This document shows, piece by piece, positions 22,105-35,451 of a DNA stretch of 64,000 bases (position 1 is its first letter; every line of letters starts with the position of its first letter). The notes under the pieces are model-generated. The model ran no database searches and was not told the DNA's origin. It worked only from the letters and a program-made list of their open reading frames with translations. The stretch lies in contig BDIU01000290.1 of assembly GCA_002118135.1 (NCBI GenBank), positions 1 through 64,000 on the forward strand, given 5' to 3'. A program made the translations under genes and the position numbers. The stretch comes from Trebouxia sp. TZW2008 (lineage: Eukaryota; Chlorophyta; Trebouxiophyceae; Trebouxiales; Trebouxiaceae).

Positions 22105-25100
22105 ATGTCTGCGGCCAAGTCTGTACACAAGCATCAGACATTTGCTTCGGGTCCATATTTGGCCAAAACCGCTTCTCCTAGCAGGCCCTTGACAATCCGT
22201 CCAGGCAGTGCAAACCTGCAACAAAGCCGTGGCCCCAGCAGGACTGGATCAGAAGCGTTGGCAGCGCAGGCAGCGATCCCTGCTTCTCCCAGAACCCCAA
22301 GGCCAAAGAGCGCTCTTGCTCGCTCAGCAACCTTGGGAGCCAAAGAAACAAATGTCAGGGTCGTCTTACATGTCAGGCCCCAGTCACAGATTGAGGCTGC
22401 AGCTAGCAGCAAGATCAAGGTGCTCATTAAAAGTGCCCAGGAGCCCGCAGCTGTGGTGCTCGGTCACCCTGATGTCTACAATTTTGACAAGTAAGCATCG
22501 CTAGCTCTTTCTTGTTGCTCTACAATCAGCCACACTAAACCTTGGCAGCACGACAGTGTGCTTTGCCAATTGCTGATCAAGATCTGCCGTCGCAGTGCAT
22601 TTGGCCTGGGAGGCAAAAGCGGCGCAAACCTGTACCCTGAGATGATCAGCCCCTTGGTGCAAGACCTGTTTGACGGCATCAATGGCACCGTCCTGGCCTA
22701 TGGTCAGACCGGCTCAGGCAAGACCTACACCATGGGAACCGGCAATCCCGGCCAAGACGACCCCCATGGCATCCCAATCCCCCACCCTGGCTGGGAAAAT
22801 GCTGTTCTCACCAGGTCCATTGAGGCAGTCTTTGAGCAGGTTGGGGCAAGGCGGCTGTCAGGCCAGTGGGCGGTCAACGTGGCTGTCAGCTTCAGTGAGG
22901 TTTACATGGACAAGCTGTACGACCTTTTAGAGCCCACTGGGGCTGATGGCACACGCCGGCCCTGTAGGCCTGATGCCTTGAGGCATCCTATAGTCCAGAA
23001 TCAGGAAGCCTTGCAGGTATGCTACTGGCGAGTCAGATTGTGGCAGTACTGCTGACAAAACACTGCTCGTGCAGCTGTGCTGCTCTGTGACTACAGCAAC
23101 AGCGCCTCAAGGTCAAAAGTCTTGGCATGCAACAGCATCATGATCTCGTAGACTGTGGACTTCTTTGAAAGCAGATGCAATAACCTGTGCCTTGTCATTT
23201 GATCACGCTTGCTGGGGGGCGCCAATGACCTCCTTGCCGCACACACAGTCCGCAGCCAGGGCTAACCCTCTTTTGACTTGAGCGTTCTAATCACTTGGAG
23301 CTTGACCTGCATGTTTGACGACTCCCAGTGTCATACGCCATTACTGCTGCACACACGCTCATATGCAGCAGGCGCACCTCAGGTTAGCAGAAGTGCACAA
23401 CATGAAGCAGCTAAGCCATTGCTGGCACTGCATGCCATCAGCCTTGTTGACTGCCTGCAGCATATAAATTTTGTATCATTCTTCATCTTCTTCTGCGGGC
23501 TGAGCTGCATCTGGGCGTCGGCAACAGAGCAGTAGCAGCAACCTGCATGAACGCCTCTAGCAGCCGGTTCCATGCTATCTTCACAATCCATGTGCAGCAG
23601 AGACGCCTGTTGCCCTCCTCCGCTCCCTTGCCACAGCGGTCTGAACAGCATCTGTCATGCAGGCGGAGCTTCATCTGGGCATTGGCAACAGAGCGGTAGC
23701 AGCAACCCGCATGAACGCCTCTTCCAGCAGGTCCCATGCCATTTTCACCATCCACGTGCAGCAGCGGCGCCTGCTGCCTTCCTCTACTCCATCGCCACAG
23801 CAGTCTGAAGATGGTGGCTTGCTTGCTTCCCCTCAGCGGCCTGCTAGGGAGAGTGACCAGGTGGAGGAGCTTGTTGAGGCGCACATGGTGTTTGTGGACC
23901 TTGCAGGTCCTGAATCACAGTCTGTGTTGTCAAATTTGTTGCTCACAGAGGCAGCGGTGTCGCAGTCACACAGATGTGATCATGTCAGAGTAAAGCAGTC
24001 CTGCTTGCAATCTGATGCACCGCAAACCCCTGTCCTGTGCCTGATGCATGGTGCTGCAGTGCATGGACTGTGTGCTGTTGGTGTGTAAAAACCAGCTTTC
24101 TGAAGTCAAGGTTTTATTGCTTTTTGTCTCAATAGATGAGACAGATGAGCAGATGCGTTGTAAACTATTGCAGGCAGTGAACGTCTGTCCAAGTCAGGGG
24201 CTCAGGGTCAGCAACAGCGAGAGGCTGCTAGCATCAACAGCGGCCTACTGGTCCTAGGCCGAGTGATTGATGCCTTAGTCAAGGGCGACAAGGCTCCCTA
24301 CAGGGACCATGTGCTCACCAATGTGCTGTCAGACTCTCTGGGCGGCAACAGCAGCACTATCATGATTGCCTGTGTTAGCCCTGTGGACACTCACCTGGAT
24401 GAGACCTTAGGCACCCTTGAGTGAGTCACACCCCTGCTACCCATTGCACTTTACACTGTACAGCATGTTGCTCCCTGAGCAGGCCAATGTACATCACTGC
24501 CTTGCCTGCAACTCGTCCCGTGCAGTTCTGCAGGTTTTGTTAGTGATAGCTTTTACACCTTTTGCAAAGTCGTGTTGTGCACGGGAGCAGGCGCACACTA
24601 CCAAGTCACTTACGCACTGCTCTAAACCCTAAACCCTAAACCCTAGTGTAGCAGCGAGTTGCGCATGCATCTGTGTCACAGAGGAGATGCAGACATGCAC
24701 CCTCTCTGACTTCATTCATGCTCTTCAATTGCTTCTCTGATGACTTAGTGACAAGGACATTTGCTTACCTGCTGGCTGCAATGACGCTTCTGCTGCTGTC
24801 AGCTCTCGTGTGCCTTTTGCTGACGTGTTGTGTGCTTGCAGGTATGCAGCAAAGGCTAGGAAGATCAAGAACAAGCCAGTGCAGAACAAGAACAAGATGG
24901 GCGCTCTAAGGCAGGAGGTGGAGATGCTAAGGAAACAGAATCAGGACTACCAGGTTAGCCTTGCTAAAAGCTCTGAGGAACTGGAGTATATCCTGACTCA
25001 CGTGCAGCAGGGGAACAAGGTCTTGCCATGACTAGAGTTGATCAATGGATGCCACATTGCAGTCTTTGCTATCAGGAATTGGTTTGCAGATAAGTGCATA

Positions 25101-28100
25101 GCTTGCTGTGAAATGCTGTGGTCTGAATAAAGCAGCTCTCTCTTTGAAGAAGTCTCAAACTAGCAACACATCAGCAGCCGATCAAGGATGAGCTACAGCT
25201 TGCAGTGTAACAAAACGACCCAGGATCTCAACAGGAGCAGTTTGACATCACCCGCAAACGCAAACATGGTCCGCTTTTCCGCTGCCACAGGTCGAGTTGG
25301 CAGCCAAGGGTGGGCGCATCAGCGAGCTGGAGCAGGGCGCTGTGAGCCGGGAGCAGTTTGAGGAGGTGCAGAAGGAGCTGCAGGACCAGCGCCTGGAGAC
25401 CCGCCTTGCGCAAGCACGCTGTGAGGAGCTGCAGCAACACTGTGAAGAGCTGGTCAGTCCTCATGCTGAATGTCCGATGAAGTCCATGCAGCATGACCCC
25501 TGCACTTTGTTAGGCAGCAGCAAGAATTGAGCAGGCATACCTGCCGTACTGTCACAGGCATGCTGACTGTGTGCATCACGCCTGCAATGCACTCATCTTG
25601 ATGAGCTTTGCTATGCTACTTGACCATAGCGCCATCCAGCATTACAGTCTTGTGTCACTGGTCAAGCATCTTCAATCCAATGAACTTGTGATAACAAAAG
25701 AGCAAAGCGTTGACCAGCGCATGAAACATGGAAAATCTGTTTTTTGCAGCAAGAAGCAGTGACTCTTCTCGAGTCAAGATCAGGTGACGGCAGCCTACCA
25801 GAGGAGGACGCCGGTGAGGAAGCTGACACTGCAGAAGAAGAGGCAGAGGCTGAAGAAGCTGCAAGGGCCCTCCTGGGTTTGCCAAGCACTGCCACAGGTA
25901 TATCAGTAGTGTCATGAAATATAGGGCTATCACCACATGATAGTCAATGAAGCTCAAAGTCGTCCAAGCTTTCTCAACATGACACGGTGTGAAGATACAG
26001 CTGTGGCTGCATGTTCTGCTTGAAAGGCATGAGTCTGAGATACGTTGAACATTATAGTACTTGACACTGAGGCACAGATGTAGGGGCTGTTCAGCTCAGT
26101 CCTGGGGATCTTGGAGCAGAAGTGGTCTGAGTTCAATCACTCAAAAGTGTGTTGCTGTCGTTGCAACAGCATCACAAATGACATGACCCTGTACAGCACA
26201 CCTTTTGCATACAAGCACCAGCAGCGTTTCTGCATCCAAAGCAATCTACTTTGTCAGTCAAGCAGCCACAGGTACGTCTTGAAGCATGCTTTGCATAGCC
26301 CACCATCAGAGAGTTGGACTTACCCTACTGGTCTTCCACTTGACGCCAGCAGCTGCAGCACCTGTGTTGCTGTTGCCAGGGCTTGCTGCTGTTCATTGGC
26401 AGTGGCTAGCCCATCTCCATACAATTGGTCCCATGCATCTAGCGGCAACACAGATGCTGCGCTTCCACCACCACTACACCACCCAAAGCGATTGCGATCA
26501 GTGTCTCTTGTATTCATCCCTTCAGCACGTGCAGTTGCACTGGCAACTGCACAGAGTTGATTGCGTCATGCATCATTACTGCAGACAAAGCATCAGCCAC
26601 GTTACTGGCACCTCCTGCTACTGTGAAAGTCTTGAGGCATCTGCAACTGTACTGGCATCTGTTGCTGCAGAAGGTGCTGATGAGCAGCAAGCTTTAGCGC
26701 ATCAGCCAACACAAACAGACCAGGCTATGCTGGACAGCGATCCAGCAGAAGACGAGCCCCCACAGCCTGCCATACCCCCCTTCCGCCCTGCTAAGACCCC
26801 CCACTCAGCCCTGCAGAGATCCGTCTCCAGTCAGCCAACCACACGCCACAAGGGCAGCGCTAGCTTCAGCGTTCTTAGCCCTGCCTCAAAGCTGCACTCA
26901 AGCCAGTGGGCTCGGCGCTCAACTCAGGCTGCTGGGGTTAGTCACGGGCGAGTTATGGCGCGTCATGGCAGCATGATGATGCGCCCCATTGGCCACCAGC
27001 TCAGCATGGGGCAGGGCAAGAGGCTGTCAGCAAGAGCACTGCTGGGGGCTTTTGGACCGATGGGCCTCAGCGCTGTGCTGTTTGACCTGCAGGGCAAGAT
27101 AGATGCTGATCAGCTGCAAGCTGCTCAGGTACAGCACCTGTTCTCAGCAGTGCCGGCAATCTTGTGAATTTGCAGCGCATGCGTCATGTGCGCAAAGCAG
27201 AGCATGCCAAGGGAGGTTGAGCAACACACTTCAAATCGTGTTTTCACATGGGCCTGATTGATTCAGCTGTATGGCACATGCTCTTGCGAGCAGGATAGAA
27301 ACAGCAGCAGCTCTCCAGTCCGCACTAGGATAAGCCATCAGTTGGGTGGCAGCTGTTTTGCTACTTTGCATGAACAGCTGACTCGCTAGACCGTTATATG
27401 CTGGTGATCTGCATTGCCTGACAAATAAGTCAGGTTCTTATCTGTTGCTGATGCCTGGCAGGGAGTGAGACGGGTCTACACACCTAGCACCTAACATGTG
27501 ACTCTGTGCGTAAACATGTGACTCTAGGTCTTGACTCATGATCATGCCTCGCAGGTGGAGCAGCAGCAACAGGTGCTGATGAGGAAGCAGGAGCAGGCGG
27601 CTGCTGCCAGGGCGGTGCTGCAGCAGCTGAAAGCCAGCCCGCAGCCAGATCAGCAGATTGCACAGCTCATCTTGCAGCAGAACCAATCCCTGTACCTGGC
27701 TCGAGTCCTGCAGGTACCGTGTCTGGATCAAAGGCAAATCCTCTGCCTTCATGTCGGCATTGAAACTGTCTAAGCCCTGTTTGCTGCTAGTCATCGTTGC
27801 AATAGCGAAATACAGAAGTGCGTGATTAGGACAATCTTCAATTGAGATGATTTGTCATTGCTCATTTCTTTTCTGGGCATCCAAAGCTGCCGTAAGCTAT
27901 TGAGTTGATATGCCCATGGCTGACCTAACTTTGTGTTTGGGCATGGAAAGCTGTTCTGGGCTACTGGGATCGCATGACTTCTGGTTGAGATGGCTAGTAC
28001 TGCTGGCAGGGTGAGTTCATGGCTAGGGAGGAAGCTGCCAGGGAGCTAGGGGGGGTGACTGACCGCCTGCAGGGGCAGGGCAACCTGCAAGAAGAGGAGC

Positions 28101-31100
28101 GCGCAATGCTGCTGCGCAAACAGCAGCAGCTCACCCACACCCTGGAGGAGCACAGTACCCAGGTGAGCCTAGTGCATGTTGCTGTTTGTGAGCTCCTTGT
28201 CAAATCTTGTTGTTCACTATCTTCTGATCAAATGTTGCTGTTCCTTTGCTTCTCATCTCCCTGCAAGGGTAAAGTGGACAGCATGTCTGGAAGGCGCCGC
28301 TCAGCTTTGTGTCATTAAACTTTGCATGTGTCGTATTTGCGTTGCTTGAACTTCATGCATATGTACAGCGCAGACACAGGAGCTGCAAGCTTGGCAGAGC
28401 TGCTGAGGTTCAGCAGACACAGAGGGTGGCAAACACTGCTACTTCACCTTGCACACCCAGCTCCAGCCCGCAGTCATGTTCACTTGTTACCATTGTTGCA
28501 TTCTACGTTAAATGCATACACACAACAGTGTTTTACAGTAATGGCCAGTGAAGTAAGGGTCAAAATACATTGAATCGTAAAGAGCCCAGTGCACAAGTGA
28601 CTGTAGCAATATTTGGTACAAAACAAGCAAGGTGAGTGATTCTGTTGCTACTACTCCTCGTTCTCATCCTTGCTGCCACTCCACTCAAGTTGTCACTCTT
28701 GCTCTATAGATAGAGGAGCTGCAGGCTCAGGAGAGCCAGCTGAGGTCTCAGGAGGCGGAAGGGCAGGGCGAGCAGCACATACATGCTCTGCTTATGCACC
28801 TGGGCCACAGCAACCCTGAAGAAACTGCAGAGGCCCTACAGCAGCTTCTCACTGCTGCTGCAGCATCCAGGCAAGTCTTATTGTGGTGAACAAGAAGCTG
28901 TGGTGCATGTGCAGTCCTAGCAGCAGGCCTTTGCAATGCTCCACCTCACATGATGCCGCTCTGTTGCGTGGAAGTCCCTCTGGCTCGTATTCCCATTTTC
29001 TCGCTTGGAAAATGAAGCCTCTACCGCAGATCCACAATGCTGCTGTGTCCAGGCAAGTCTCAGTCTGCTAGCTCTGTTCCACCTGCATTTGTCACAGCCT
29101 GTTCATTTGTTTTGCAAGGAGGTCCCTCAGTAAAACTGCATTAGGCAGCCCGCCATGATCAACAAAGCATGCTCACTGGACGTCTCTAAAGATGTCACAT
29201 GGCACGTTGCATGCAGGGGTGAGAGCCTACATCTGCAATCTCAGCTAGCAGACACTCAAGAGGAGGCTCAGCTGCTGCGCCGCCTGCTCACCCTGTGCAA
29301 TCAGGCACTCAATGCAGCTGCACTGGACACACTACCAGTCTTGCCTACTGTGGAAGAAGAGCAAGAAACAGAGCAGCAGCACAGGCCCACTCGGGAGCTC
29401 AGGGCAGCTGACACAGCTAAGGTTTGTGCTGTTATCTGACAACGCGCTCCTTGCATCATGAGCACATCCCAAGCCAAAAGGATCACTAATTCTGTCTAGC
29501 ATCAAAGGAAGGTGAACAGCAAGGCATAGGGCATAGAGTGCTGCCCAGTTGTCAACACTCACGTCAGCTGCGTACATATCTCAATTGGCATGACAGAAAA
29601 CGCAACTTTTTGCATGGAGGTTCTGAAGATGACTCAGCGGTAAGCCTTTCTCCTTGCATTGCAGACCGTGATGAGCAAGTCTCGGGTTGCTTTGCTGGAG
29701 CTGTACCACCTGAAGCGCTGCCAGTATCTCTCTGCCAGCATTCCCATCTCTCTCTGGGGCATGGCAGTGTGTGCTGTTGCTGCTATGCAACGCTGTGGCC
29801 TCCAACTCTGTGAAAGGCTGCAAGCTGTGGAGGAATATCTTGTTGCTGAAGAGGCCTTTTGATTGCTGCTGCATGATCCGATAGTGATCTCACAGTGGTT
29901 CTCAGCAAAATTGCCATCAGATCATCATGAACTCTGTTTGAGAACACAATGATCTCAGGGCAAATGTGGCTGGGCCCTGTGCAGTGACTGTTTCTCAAAT
30001 GCATAATCAATTTCACCATTTGTGATCCAGCAGCATGCTGCCGCATGTTTAGTAGACCTTTCAAGAAGCACAGACCCCTTTTTGCTTTGTTTTAGGATGT
30101 TGCAGCTTCTTTCTCTCTTTCTTGGCTCCCGCTTTGTACCTATCTTGTATCAGGCAAGATCAACAGACACTTTTCAGGCTTGTGTCCGGATCCTTGCTTT
30201 GTGCTAGGTCTGCCTTTGCACTAGGCTATTCTGTACCATATTTGTGTTCTCTGTTATGTTGTTGACTGCTGGTTCTGCTTTTCTCCCTTGCTTTGGTTGG
30301 AATAGCTTGTACATTGTACGACAATTGTTGATGAAGCTGCTAGGCTAGGCATGTCATTTGCCCCTGAGGTGTTGTGATATGTATATATCACAGCTTTAGC
30401 TTAGTTATCCTTTTGGCTATAGGAACAGTCCCTTGCAAGACCACCTGCTTGAACCTCTTGATCCTGCCTGTAATAGCATGACAGGCACCAATCTCTTTTC
30501 TGTGTTGATTGTTGCACTTGACATCATAGCTTGCTTTTGCTGCAAGCGCACATGCATGCTTGCTGTCGAGACTGCCGCCACATGGCAAGCAAGTCTCGCA
30601 TGGTAGCACCAGCTTGGCGGAAGCACTGAGTCTCCCTGCAGTCAGTCATGTCATAAGCAGGGGACACTTCTCTGGTACTTTGTGATTCAACTTGCACTGA
30701 CCAGCTCTGCTCACAGACGGGACCTGAGACGAAGCTGGTAGCTGCTGAGCAGCAGGTAGCTGTCCTGAAGCAGCAGCTGGAGCAGACAGTGCACATGCTG
30801 AAGCTGCAGTCTGCCGCAGACCTGCCACAGTCTCATCGCCTGTACCGCCTTACATCCATTTCAGGCAAGTATCCAGTCCCCCAAAGCTACTTGTTCTCAC
30901 TGCATTGCCTTGGTACCTGCCTAGACCTGACTCAGCGCCTGGCTCTATGCATGCAAGGCTTTGCTCATTTGAGGTTGCATGTTGACATCAAGGGACTCAT
31001 CCCAAAACAGTGATGAAGCACTCAAGAGGTTGGGTTACAGGTGATGGTACACCAGCTCAGGACAAGGCGTCAGACCCCAGCAGCCAGCCTCAGCAGCATC

Positions 31101-34100
31101 AAGGGTCATCAAGTCAGCCTTCAGCCCTGCCGGAAAGAGCAGCATCTCCAGCTGCCTCAGCACTCACACTCAGCAGTGCTCACGACCGTTCACCAGATGC
31201 TCAATCCCCAGAGTCCGCCCAGAAGCTGCGGGACAAGTACAACAGGCTGTTTGAGATGGCTGAGTCAGCGCCTGAGGGACCTGTGCCTGAGTCATCGCAA
31301 CAGCAGGGCGTCATTGACAGATTCTTGGATGCACAAGCACAAAGCAGTGCTCAAGAAGTGCGAACCTTATCAGCCATGAGATCACATGATGCTGAGATGA
31401 GTCACCTGAGGCTGGATACTCCCCAGATCAGGCAACAGGCAGATGATCTTGGCAAAAGTGCCAGTTTAGGCAATGCTCCCAATGCATCCACAGCAGCAGC
31501 AGCGGCAACGGCCAGGGATGCAAGGGGAGACACTTACTTGTCACTGACAGAGATGCTTCTGCTAGAAGAAGACTCACTGGCAGAGTCAAAAGCCACTCCT
31601 CTTCTTCAGCACAGAGTTTCAATGGCAAGCAATCTTGCAGACGTCTTCCCCACCTCCCCTACTTCTTCAACATCCCCACTGCACTCTGAGCGATCAATCT
31701 TTGGATCACCGGATCATCCCAGGCCAGCTGACTCAGCGTCCAGTCAGCAGGCTGAGTTCAGTGGGGGCGGGGGTGTGGGCTGGCCTGGCCCAGCCCCAGA
31801 GTGGATCAGCGTAGTGATGAGGGGGAAGCATGGGGGCAGTAGGGAGACCTTCATCCAGTATCATGTCCCTGAAGCCCTGGTGTATGTCAATGGCAGCAAT
31901 CTCAGTCTCAAGGTACTGCTTGTTGTCCCTCAAAGCTTGTCTTTGCTGCTGATGCCCTTCTACCAGTTGGTCCTCAACGCAAGTCAGCTGATGCACATCA
32001 CTGGCATTGGTTGCTCATCATTCCACTCAATGCACAACAGCTGCTGCTGCAACAGGCTGACCTGTTGCTAGCCATGCTAGAGCTGTCTGAATTTGCATAA
32101 AACATTGTTGCATTCCAAATCTTAAGGCCAAGGGAAGGCTTGACATGCAACTGATATTCTTGTACTTGCTGAATGCAGGAGTGGGCGGCGCAGCTGTCGG
32201 AGAGGAACTGGCGCAATGCGGTGCTGGTGCACAACACCAACCTGTTCCTGCACGATTGGCTGAAGCGGGCCGCCCTCAAGGAAGCCTTTTGCGCCTTCTG
32301 CTGCAGGTCAGTACCTTCACCTCTTCTCTTGAAAGTATCAGCCAATTTGAGCTTCAAATAGCTCCTTGGCATACAACAATCTGCGATGGCATTTGTAAAC
32401 AGGCTCACTGCAACACCAATGATACAATCGGCATTGCTGCATTGCTGCATTGCACAGGCAGATAGCATCTTGGTAAGTGCCCAATGATCACCTAGAGTTT
32501 GTGTGCCTGCCAGTGTGCCAAGAGTGCTTTGACTTGCTGAGGCCAGCAGCTTGGCAGCTCAAGGAGGACTTTGTGATTGTGTACCTGCGTACAAGATGAT
32601 ACGTGGACAGATCGTTGTACACTGTATGGCATTGAGTGTATCTGGACTGCAACAGCTGCAAAACGCCTTTGCTGTGCAGGAACGAGCCCGGCAAGCGCAA
32701 GCACCCAGAGTTTGCCAGCCTGCCAGTGTGCAGAGAATGCTTTGACTTGCTTGGAGCAGCAGCTTGGCAGCTCAAGGAGGACTGGCATGATGAGACAGGC
32801 CACGACAAGTACTGCCGCTTCTGTGCGGGTTCTGCGCCTGGAGGGACCAGCACCCTTAAGCACTGCAGCAACAGCAAGTGCAGCAGAGGCTTCTGCACTG
32901 GGTAAGCCACTGTCATGCGGCTATTACTTGGTAAACAGTGGCAATGACAACTTCCTGCCCCTTCTGTGCGGGTTCTGCGCCTGGAGGGACCAGCACCCTT
33001 GTGTACTGCAGCAACAGCGGCTGCAGCAGAGGCTTCTGCACTGGGTGTGCCACAATCATATCTTTGTTACTCGGTACTCTTCACAAAGGGAAATTTGACT
33101 GTGGGTGTGGCAGATGCATGCCTTCCACAGATTAACTGCCCAAACAGAAATGGTTCGTATGGGCTATCACTGCCAGCAATGCTTGTGCTGAACAATGATC
33201 AGCCATCCCAGCAAAAGCTATATGTGAGCATGCTGCTGTCAGAGAAGTCTTGTGACCAGCAACACCACCAACTACCATGCAATTTTGTTGCTGCAGGTGC
33301 ATCTGGCGCTTCACAGCAGACAATATGCAGGACATTCAGGGCAGCCCCAGCTGGCAGTGCCCCTGCTGCCGGCCCCGCCAGCCTTGCCCCTGCAGTACCC
33401 TCCCAGGCCACGCCACCACAAAAGTCTGGCAGTCATGAATCACAACAAGAAGAGCCAGATGCAATTTTGTTGCTGCAGGTGCATCTGGCGCTTCACAGCA
33501 GACAACCTGCAGGACGTTCAGAGCAGCCCCAGCTGGCAGTGCCCCTGCTGCCGGCCCCCACCCGCCCTAGCCCTGCAGTACCCTCCCAGGCCACGCCACC
33601 GCACCAGCCTGCAACAGAGCCTTACAGACAGGTAAACTCTTCTTTCCACCAGCCTGCCGCAGACCACTAACAGCAGATACCCTGAACTTTGTTACAGAAC
33701 GCCTGCACTGCCTTTCCATGTGAACAAACACGATGTGACCATGTTCCTGCTCAGGGCTGCTTCCAGCCACAGGGGCTTTCCTTGTCTTGTATTCTGTTGC
33801 CTTTCTTTGTGTTCACACAGCACTGGTGTGGTCTGTTACGTGATTTGTAGCATCTATCGATGTAGCAGTTTCTGGTCAGTTCTTTGAATGTGTCTTTAGC
33901 AAAGGCAAGGATGTGCAGTTGCTGGTCAGACTTGTTGCCCAGCTGTAGCTTGTCCCCGCCAAGATGTTTGGACCTCATGTCTTGTGATGTTTGTTCAGGG
34001 GCCCCACTCAGCGGCCCTCCTTCAGCCTTGGGGGTGGGGATGGGGTTAAGAGGCGGCCAAGTCAGAGCGGGGCGTCATCTCCTAGAAGAGGAGTTTCTGC

Positions 34101-35119
34101 TTCAGCGGAGGTTCGCATCCCAACTGCACAGTGTAGTGCATGCATTTGTGCCTTTGTATTTCTGAGTTGCTATAGTAGGCAGCGTTGAAGAAGTCTACTT
34201 CCGTGAATGCTGCTTGTCATGCAAGATTGAGTGTGCTAGCATCTGTCTTCTGCTGACTTTGAACCTTGTTACAGATAATGCATGTGTCCCAGGCTGCTTC
34301 CACTCACAAAGGCTCAAATCAGGATGCCGCATGTTGATTCGCAATGCCGGTTTTGTCGGAATACTTGCACTCCATGGTGCCAGCTTGTGAGCACAGGTGC
34401 CATTTGCTGTGTGTACTCTGTGCTGAGGGTGACTAAATTGCCAGGGGCAGTTGCAGCATTTGACGGGCATATTGTGGATGCAGGTGACCATTGCGGCTCA
34501 TGATGATGACTTTGTGATTCCCACAGTACGGCCATTGAGCAGAGCCAACTCACGGCACAGCATTCTGATGTCTGCCGGTCATGACGCTCAGCACAACCGC
34601 ACGCAAGGGCACTCAGCCCGGTTCATGCAGAAATCCAGCAGCAAGAAGACTTCCTTCAACCTGGGCAGTCTTGCTGCAGAGCTAGGTGATGCTGCTGAAC
34701 AGCCAGATGCGCAACAGCCAGATGCTCAACAGCCAGAGGCGGCATCTGAGCTCAGTCAGAGTCCAGCGAGTCTTCAGCAGCAACAGCAGCAGAGTACAGA
34801 ATTTGCCTCTGTCAGTGCTGCTGTAGTCTTGGGCAGTGATGATCATCAGCATCTGATCAGCAACCAGCAGCAGATTCTGAAGCCGGCCTCGTTGCCTGAT
34901 CAGGCAATGGCTAGGCAAACATCAGCTCTTGATGCTATGAGCCAGGACTATGTCGCAATGCTCAGACAGTCGAGTCTGGCTCAGAAAATGGGAGCCACTA
35001 AAGTGGCAGGATTTGGCAGCAAAACATCACCAGGCAAAACAGCTCAGAAGGCTGTCAAGCCGGTGCGACAAACGCAGGATTGGGTGGGTGTCAACAGCAG
35101 AAAACAACTACATAAGTAG
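22105..35119 (+). CDS. Kinesin-4-like motor protein with C-terminal ADD-type zinc finger
   Basis: About 20 exons, roughly 1,750 codons. The motor domain is in 22105-22490, 22596-23016 (P-loop [14 protein letters not shown], residues about 163-176), 23663-23906 (switch [15 protein letters not shown]), 24174-24420 ([22 protein letters not shown]) and 24842-24953 ([15 protein letters not shown], typical of kinesin-4). A short motor exon between 23016 and 23663 was not found. Coiled-coil and linker exons follow: 25291-25452, 25750-25897, 26671-27128, 27555-27713, 28010-28162, 28710-28870, 29217-29421, 29665-29766, 30717-30864, 31041-31912. Exons 32179-32306, 32680-32901 and 33479-33631 encode the cysteine pattern CAFC...CREC...CRFC...CSNSKC...FCTGC...CPCC, as in ADD (DNMT3/ATRX) domains. 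Last exons are 33999-34110 and 34484-35119 (stop TAG). Every junction listed is phase-compatible, so I model one gene; two genes cannot be excluded. Motor toward microtubule plus ends is the family expectation. Confidence 0.75.
23499..23634 (+). repeat. Decayed tandem copy of the kinesin switch I exon
   Basis: Repeats the start of exon 23663-23906 at an offset of 164 bp. It reads [15 protein letters not shown] then [15 protein letters not shown], against [16 protein letters not shown] in the real exon. The conserved Arg and the switch I Ser are both changed, and no clear donor follows, so it is probably non-functional. Confidence 0.75.
24622..24645 (+). repeat. Interstitial telomere-type repeat (CCCTAAA)3
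   Basis: TAAACCCTAAACCCTAAACC plus CTAG, inside a kinesin intron. Three units of the plant/green-algal telomere sequence, in an internal position. Confidence 0.9.
32493..33430 (+). repeat. Tandem partial copies of all three ADD-domain exon parts
   Basis: Copy A, 32493-32573, repeats the exon part at 32706-32786 ([18 protein letters not shown] against [18 protein letters not shown]). Copy B, 32961-33044, repeats 32818-32901 ([22 protein letters not shown]) at an offset of 143 bp. Copy C, 33297-33430, repeats exon 33479-33631 ([14 protein letters not shown] against [14 protein letters not shown]) at 182 bp. C has a good acceptor but no donor at its far end; B ends in GGTGTGCC instead of GGTAAGCC. 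The working set is probably 32680-32901 plus 33479-33631. Confidence 0.75.
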
Positions 35120-35451
35120 ACCTGCATTTGGAGGGCTTGCTGTGCGGTATGTACATTATGACATTAGCAAGTACTGACTATATGCATGCAAGTGCTCCAG
35201 AATGACATCGTTTGCAAACGCGAGGCGAGGCAAAGGAACTGTGTATTTTGTGATGTGTAGCAGCATCATGTCACAGATTTCACAAAGGCAAGGTCTCTGC
35301 CAAGATGTACACAAAAGACATCAAAAGACACTGTTTTGTGGTGTGGTTGCTGAAAGCAGACTGGGAGGTTGTCAGTAGCAAATGAACACAAAGCTCACAG
35401 TCCAGCAAAGAATTGCAATGCTTTGGATTGTCCCATACTGGGGGATCATGG
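35120..35451. other. Convergent intergenic region, no gene seen
   Basis: 332 bp between the stop of the kinesin gene (plus) and the stop of the small membrane protein gene (minus). It presumably holds both 3' UTRs; no feature stands out. Confidence 0.5.
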
